Of a stretch of 19,365 bases of DNA, positions 15,240 to 19,365 are shown piece after piece (the first letter of the stretch is position 1; each line of letters begins with the position of its first letter). Below the pieces are notes generated by a model, which was not told the origin of the DNA, ran no database searches, and worked only from the letters and a program-made list of their open reading frames with translations. The DNA is from an uncultured Prevotella sp. (GTDB lineage: Bacteria; Bacteroidota; Bacteroidia; Bacteroidales; Bacteroidaceae), in contig CAKQAD010000028.1 of the NCBI GenBank assembly GCA_934215545.1, positions 1 through 19,365 on the forward strand, given 5' to 3'. The position numbers were made by a program, and so were the translations under genes.

Positions 15240-16400
15240 ATGAATTTTCTAAGAAAATATCTTAACGATGTGAAGCCACATTTTGAGCAAGGCGGCAAGC
15301 TGCATGCGCTGCGTAGCGTGTTCGATGGCTTCGAGACTTTCCTATTTGTGCCAAACCAGACATCGAAGACGGGCGTACACATTCACGACGCCATCGACTC
15401 AAAGCGCATCATGAGCTTTGTGGTGATAGCCCTGCTTCCAGCCCTGCTGTTTGGCATGTATAATGTGGGATATCAGAACTATAAGGCAGCAGGCACATTG
15501 GCCGATGCCTCATTCTTCACAATGTTTATATATGGTGCCCTTCAGGTGCTTCCAAAGATTATCGTCAGCTATGTAGTGGGCTTAGGCATTGAGTTTGCCT
15601 GGGCACAGTGGAAGGGCGAAGAAATTCAGGAAGGCTTCCTTGTGTCGGGCATCATCATCCCGCTGATTATTCCTGTGGGCTGCCCGCTTTGGGCGCTGGC
15701 AATAGCAGTGGCATTTGCCGTGATTATCGGCAAGGAGATATTCGGAGGCACAGGCATGAACATCTTCAACGTGGCTCTTATCACACGCGCATTCCTCTTT
15801 TTCTCTTACCCAACCAAGATGTCGGGCGACGCCGTATGGGTGGCAAGCGACAGTATCTTCGGTCTTGGCAATACACTCCCCGACTCCTTCACTTGCGCCA
15901 CACCACTTGGTGAGATAGCACAGAATGCTCCTGTGGCAAGCAGTTTTTGCGACATGGTGTGCGGTTTCATTCCCGGTTCTATCGGTGAGACCAGCGTCAT
16001 CGCCATTGCCATAGGCGCTGTTATCCTCCTTTGGACAGGCATCGCTTCTTGGCGCACCATGCTCAGCGTGTTTGTTGGCGGTGCAGCCACAGCCTACCTC
16101 TTCGAGGCAATCGGCATGACCCCTATTGCATGGTATGAGCACCTTGTGCTCGGCGGCTTCTGCTTCGGTGCCGTGTTCATGGCCACCGACCCCGTCACCT
16201 CTGCCCGCACCCGCTGCGGTCAGTTCTACTACGGCGCCATCATCGGCATCATGGCAGTGATAATCCGCGTTATGAACCCCGGTTATCCTGAAGGCATGAT
16301 GCTCGCCATCCTCTTTATGAACATGTTCGCTCCGCTCATCGACTACTGTGTAGTGCAGAAGAACATCTCAAAGCGACTGAAGCGTTTAACAAACAAATAA
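15240..16400 (+). CDS. nqrB: Na+-translocating NADH:quinone reductase subunit B
   Basis: This 386-residue integral membrane subunit has about ten hydrophobic segments, beginning near residue 57 (MSFVVIALLPALLFGMY). It carries a covalently bound FMN on a threonine and shares in quinone reduction and Na+ passage. The flavinylation motif is DSFTCAT (215-221), with Thr221 the expected attachment point (V. cholerae Thr236). The residue normally Gly in the SGAT/TGAT motif is Cys here (Cys219). Other family signatures are GKEIFGGTGMNIFNVAL (164-180) and FMATDPVTSARTRCGQ. The gene lies 26 bases after nqrA and 12 bases before nqrC. An ApbE-type flavin transferase is needed for FMN attachment and is not in the window. 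Confidence 0.97.
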   Translation: MNFLRKYLNDVKPHFEQGGKLHALRSVFDGFETFLFVPNQTSKTGVHIHDAIDSKRIMSFVVIALLPALLFGMYNVGYQNYKAAGTLADASFFTMFIYGALQVLPKIIVSYVVGLGIEFAWAQWKGEEIQEGFLVSGIIIPLIIPVGCPLWALAIAVAFAVIIGKEIFGGTGMNIFNVALITRAFLFFSYPTKMSGDAVWVASDSIFGLGNTLPDSFTCATPLGEIAQNAPVASSFCDMVCGFIPGSIGETSVIAIAIGAVILLWTGIASWRTMLSVFVGGAATAYLFEAIGMTPIAWYEHLVLGGFCFGAVFMATDPVTSARTRCGQFYYGAIIGIMAVIIRVMNPGYPEGMMLAILFMNMFAPLIDYCVVQKNISKRLKRLTNK

Positions 16401-16412
16401 CACAATCAGAAT

Positions 16413-17141
16413 ATGGAAGAAACAAAGAAGAAAGGATTGAACACCAGTTCAAATGCCTACACCATAGGATATTCTGCCGTTATAGTCGTTATCGTGGCAT
16501 TCTTGCTGGCATTCGTGTCTTCAGCCCTCAAGCCGCAGCAAGACGAGAATGTGGCACTCGACAAGAAGAAGCAGATACTCACTTCGCTCAATATCCGCGA
16601 CATCGATGGCGATGAAGCAGCTGCTACATATAATAAGGTAGTGGTGGCCGACAATATCATCGATGCTAACGGCAACACCCTGATCCCAGGCACTAAGGGC
16701 GGCACCGAAGCCGGCTTCAAGTGCACCAGCGCCGACACCAAGGCAGGCCGCCTTGCTCTTTACGAGTGCAATGTAGACGGACAGACCAAATATGTAATTC
16801 CCGTATATGGCATGGGCCTTTGGGGTGGCATCAGCGGCTATGTGGCACTTAATGCCGACAAGCAGACAGTGTATGGAGCTTACTTCAATCACGAAAGCGA
16901 AACAGCAGGTCTGGGTGCCGAAATCAAAGACTCACGCACATGGCAAGCCCAGTTTAAGGGCAAGCACCTCTTTGCCGCCGGCAAGCCAGGCATAGCCCTC
17001 TCGGTTCTCAAGCACAGCGAGAAAACCGACTCTCTGACACAGTGCGATGCCGTGACCGGAGCCACCCTCACCTCTAACGGTGTGAGCGAGATGCTCCAGA
17101 CATGTCTTGCACAATACTCTAAATTCTTAACATCTAAATAA
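16413..17141 (+). CDS. nqrC: Na+-translocating NADH:quinone reductase subunit C
   Basis: The 242-residue subunit has one N-terminal membrane helix (about residues 18-36, YSAVIVVIVAFLLAFVSSA) and a periplasmic FMN-binding domain. The FMN attachment motif is DAVTGATLTSNGV, with Thr218 as the expected phosphoester-linked residue (V. cholerae Thr225). GLWGGISGYVALN and HESETAGLGAEI are typical of NqrC/RnfG-type FMN-binding domains. It passes electrons between the [2Fe-2S]/iron sites and the FMN of NqrB. The gene lies 12 bases after nqrB and 15 bases before nqrD. Length and motifs are complete. Confidence 0.97.
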   Translation: MEETKKKGLNTSSNAYTIGYSAVIVVIVAFLLAFVSSALKPQQDENVALDKKKQILTSLNIRDIDGDEAAATYNKVVVADNIIDANGNTLIPGTKGGTEAGFKCTSADTKAGRLALYECNVDGQTKYVIPVYGMGLWGGISGYVALNADKQTVYGAYFNHESETAGLGAEIKDSRTWQAQFKGKHLFAAGKPGIALSVLKHSEKTDSLTQCDAVTGATLTSNGVSEMLQTCLAQYSKFLTSK

Positions 17142-17146
17142 GGAGG
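17141..17146 (+). promoter_or_regulatory. Strong Shine-Dalgarno site of nqrD
   Basis: AGGAGG starts on the last base of the nqrC stop codon and lies 10 bases before the nqrD ATG. It is the only full-strength Shine-Dalgarno sequence seen before a gene in this window; the other nqr genes have weak or no matches. Confidence 0.7.
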
Positions 17147-17156
17147 AAAACCGATT

Positions 17157-17783
17157 ATGAGTTTGTTTTCAAAAGACAATAAAGCAGCATTCACCAATCC
17201 TCTGAACCTCGACAACCCCATCCTTGTTCAGGTGCTTGGCATCTGCTCGGCGCTTGCCGTCACCTCGCAGCTCAAGCCAGCCATCGTTATGGGTCTTGCC
17301 GTGACGGTGATTACAGCATTCGCCAATGTTATCATCTCAATTATTCGCAACACCATCCCTAACCGCATCCGTATCATCGTGCAGCTGGTGGTAGTGGCGG
17401 CTCTCGTTACCATAGTAAGCCAGATACTCAAAGCCTTCGTCTACGACGTCAGCGTAGAGCTCTCTGTCTATGTGGGTCTTATCATCACCAACTGTATCCT
17501 CATGGGTCGTCTTGAAGCCTTCGCCATGCAAAACAAGCCTTGGCCATCGTTCCTCGACGGCGTGGGCAATGGCTTAGGCTATGCCTACATCCTCGTTGTT
17601 GTTGGCGGCTTGCGCGAGCTTTTGGGCCGTGGCAGTCTGCTCGGTTTTCAGCTTATTCCACAGAGCTTCTACGATGCCGGCTATATCAACAATGGTATGA
17701 TGACAATGCCAGCCATGGCACTCATCCTGCTTGGCTGCGTCATTTGGATACACAGAGCTTACTTTTATAAGGAAAACAACTAA
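17157..17783 (+). CDS. nqrD: Na+-translocating NADH:quinone reductase subunit D
   Basis: The 208-residue integral membrane subunit is homologous to NqrE and to RnfA/RnfE. It has about six membrane helices in the inverted-repeat fold. Cys30 (LGICSALAVT) and Cys113 (ITNCILMGR) correspond to the two NqrD cysteines that, with two from NqrE, hold an iron centre in the middle of the membrane, on the electron path from NqrF to NqrC. Other family marks are NPILVQVLGIC and FLDGVGNGLGYAYIL. It is preceded by a strong Shine-Dalgarno sequence and is 9 bases from nqrE. Confidence 0.97.
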   Translation: MSLFSKDNKAAFTNPLNLDNPILVQVLGICSALAVTSQLKPAIVMGLAVTVITAFANVIISIIRNTIPNRIRIIVQLVVVAALVTIVSQILKAFVYDVSVELSVYVGLIITNCILMGRLEAFAMQNKPWPSFLDGVGNGLGYAYILVVVGGLRELLGRGSLLGFQLIPQSFYDAGYINNGMMTMPAMALILLGCVIWIHRAYFYKENN

Positions 17784-17792
17784 AGAGAAACA

Positions 17793-18416
17793 ATGGAACA
17801 TATAATAAGCCTTTTCTTCCGGTCCATCTTTGTGGACAATATGATATTCGCCTTCTTCCTTGGCATGTGTTCGTTCCTTGCCGTGTCGAAGAATGTGAAG
17901 ACATCATTAGGATTAGGTCTTGCCGTGACCTTCGTATTGCTCATCACTGTGCCTGTCGACTATCTGTTGCAGACCAAGGTGCTTAGCGAGAGCGGCATCC
18001 TCGGCATCGACCTCTCATACCTGAGCTTCATCCTCTTCATTGCCGTTATTGCTGGCATCGTGCAGCTCGTAGAGATGATAGTAGAGAAGTATTCACCTTC
18101 GCTCTATGCGTCGTTGGGTATATTCCTGCCACTTATCGCTGTGAACTGCGCCATCATGGGAGCCTCACTCTTCATGCAGCAGCGCATCAACCTCGACCCA
18201 TCCAATTCGCAATACATTGGCAGCGTAGTCGACGCCATCGTCTACGCCCTTGGCAGCGGCATCGGCTGGACTCTCGCCATCGTGGCAATGGGTGCCATCC
18301 GCGAGAAGCTGCAGTATAGCGATGTGCCAAAGCCATTGCAGGGTCTGGGCATCACCTTCATCACCGTAGGCCTCATGGCAATGGCCATGATGTGCTTCTC
18401 AGGACTTAAAATGTAA
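17793..18416 (+). CDS. nqrE: Na+-translocating NADH:quinone reductase subunit E
   Basis: The 207-residue integral membrane subunit pairs with NqrD. It has about six hydrophobic helices, opening with [16 protein letters not shown]. Cys26 ([12 protein letters not shown]) and Cys119 (IAVNCAIMG) match the iron-binding cysteines of V. cholerae NqrE (Cys26 and Cys120). [20 protein letters not shown] is a typical stretch of the subunit. The gene lies 9 bases after nqrD and 21 bases before nqrF. It is complete. Confidence 0.97.
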   Translation: MEHIISLFFRSIFVDNMIFAFFLGMCSFLAVSKNVKTSLGLGLAVTFVLLITVPVDYLLQTKVLSESGILGIDLSYLSFILFIAVIAGIVQLVEMIVEKYSPSLYASLGIFLPLIAVNCAIMGASLFMQQRINLDPSNSQYIGSVVDAIVYALGSGIGWTLAIVAMGAIREKLQYSDVPKPLQGLGITFITVGLMAMAMMCFSGLKM

Positions 18417-18437
18417 TTAAAAGGAATACCCAATATT

Positions 18438-19365
18438 ATGAACACTGAATTTATATTAGCAAGTATCGGAGTATTCCTTGTGGTGATACTCCTCTTGGTA
18501 GTCATTCTGCTCGTGGCAAAGAAATATCTCAGCCCGAGCGGCAATGTCAACATCGAAATCAATGGCGACAAGACCATCAACGTGCCCCAGGGCTCATCGC
18601 TCATGACTACACTCAACGAGAACGGCATCTTCCTGCCATCGGCATGCGGCGGCAAGGCGAGCTGCGGCCAGTGTAAGGTGCAGGTGCTTGAGGGCGGCGG
18701 CGAAATCCTCGACTCTGAGAAGCCACACTTCACCCGCAAGCAGATAAAGGACAATTGGCGTCTTGGCTGCCAGTGCAAGGTGAAGTCGGACATGAAAATC
18801 AAGGTGCCCGACTCTGTTATGGGCGTCAAGGAATGGGAGTGCGAGGTTATCTCCAACAAGAACGTATCGTCGTTTATCAAAGAGTTTAAGGTAGCGCTGC
18901 CTCCTGGCGAACACATGGACTTCGTGCCTGGTTCTTATGCACAGATTAAGATTCCTGCTTATGATTGCATCGACTACGATAAAGACTTCGACAAGTCGCT
19001 TATCGGCGATGAGTATATCGGCGCATGGCAGAAGTTCAACATCTTCTCGCTTAAGGCTCACAACCCCGAGCCTACAGTGCGTGCCTACTCAATGGCCAAC
19101 TATCCTGACGAGGGCGATATCATAACCCTTACCGTGCGTATTGCCACTACACCATTCTTGCCACGCCCACAGGTGGGCTTCCAGAATGTGCCCACTGGCA
19201 TTGCCTCGAGCTACATCTTCTCTCTGAAGCCAGGCGACAAGGTAACCATGTCAGGTCCTTATGGCGACTTCCATCCTAACTTCACTTCTGGCAAGGAGAT
19301 GATTTGGATTGGTGGTGGTGCTGGTATGGCTCCGCTGCGTGCTCAGATCATGCACATGACAAAGA
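18438..19365 (+). CDS. nqrF: Na+-translocating NADH:quinone reductase subunit F, 3' end outside window
   Basis: The frame is open from the ATG at 18438 to the window edge, giving 309 complete codons; about 110 residues of the usual length of roughly 420 are missing. The order is an N-terminal membrane helix (about 5-27), a [2Fe-2S] ferredoxin domain with Cys70, Cys76, Cys79 and Cys111 (numbering identical to V. cholerae), a ferredoxin-reductase FAD domain with RAYSMA (215-220), and the start of the NADH-binding domain, GGGAGMAPLR (292-301). This subunit takes electrons from NADH on the cytoplasmic side and starts the chain through the complex. A moderate AAGGA site lies 12 bases before the start. 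It is the last expected gene of the operon. Confidence 0.97.
   Translation, partial: MNTEFILASIGVFLVVILLLVVILLVAKKYLSPSGNVNIEINGDKTINVPQGSSLMTTLNENGIFLPSACGGKASCGQCKVQVLEGGGEILDSEKPHFTRKQIKDNWRLGCQCKVKSDMKIKVPDSVMGVKEWECEVISNKNVSSFIKEFKVALPPGEHMDFVPGSYAQIKIPAYDCIDYDKDFDKSLIGDEYIGAWQKFNIFSLKAHNPEPTVRAYSMANYPDEGDIITLTVRIATTPFLPRPQVGFQNVPTGIASSYIFSLKPGDKVTMSGPYGDFHPNFTSGKEMIWIGGGAGMAPLRAQIMHMTK

Overview
The window reads as ordinary chromosomal core DNA from a member of the Bacteroidales, most likely Prevotellaceae. Three things point there: promoters of the Bacteroidetes type (TTTG, then TAnnTTTG), weak or absent Shine-Dalgarno sequences before most genes, and protein families typical of the group (long TamB, a GHL10 glycosidase with a C-terminal FN3-like region, the Na+-NQR operon, a Bacteroidales TPR protein). 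The genus is inferred, not proven. There is no sign of mobile elements, CRISPR arrays, tRNA or rRNA.

Layout. At 2-2703 (+), the 3' part of a TPR protein gene overlaps by 4 bases a secreted GHL10-type glycosidase. A two-way terminator separates this pair from a convergent gene for a very acidic 149-residue protein of unknown function (2857-3306, -). That gene shares a 250-base divergent promoter region with galE (3557-4594, +), which ends in a strong intrinsic terminator. A new promoter and a structured leader then precede a 1465-codon tamB (4884-9281, +). A repeat-bearing, C-rich spacer follows, then a gene for a secreted helix-hairpin-helix protein with a predicted outer-membrane barrel (9435-11501, +). 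A large two-way terminator separates it from convergent thrS (11600-13552, -). A 308-base divergent region leads to nqrABCDEF (13861 to the window end, +); nqrF is cut by the window edge after 309 codons.

Function. The right third encodes the Na+-pumping NADH:quinone oxidoreductase, with its cofactor residues visible: flavinylation threonines in NqrB and NqrC, paired iron cysteines in NqrD and NqrE, and the [2Fe-2S], FAD and NADH motifs of NqrF. The centre concerns the cell envelope: a sugar-nucleotide epimerase, a TamB-type periplasm-spanning protein and a probable outer-membrane barrel. No clearly new multi-gene system was found. The points most worth a second look are the HhH-barrel fusion protein beside tamB, the Cys-for-Gly change in the NqrB flavinylation motif, the Ile at the GalE substrate-gate position, and several leader or spacer structures.
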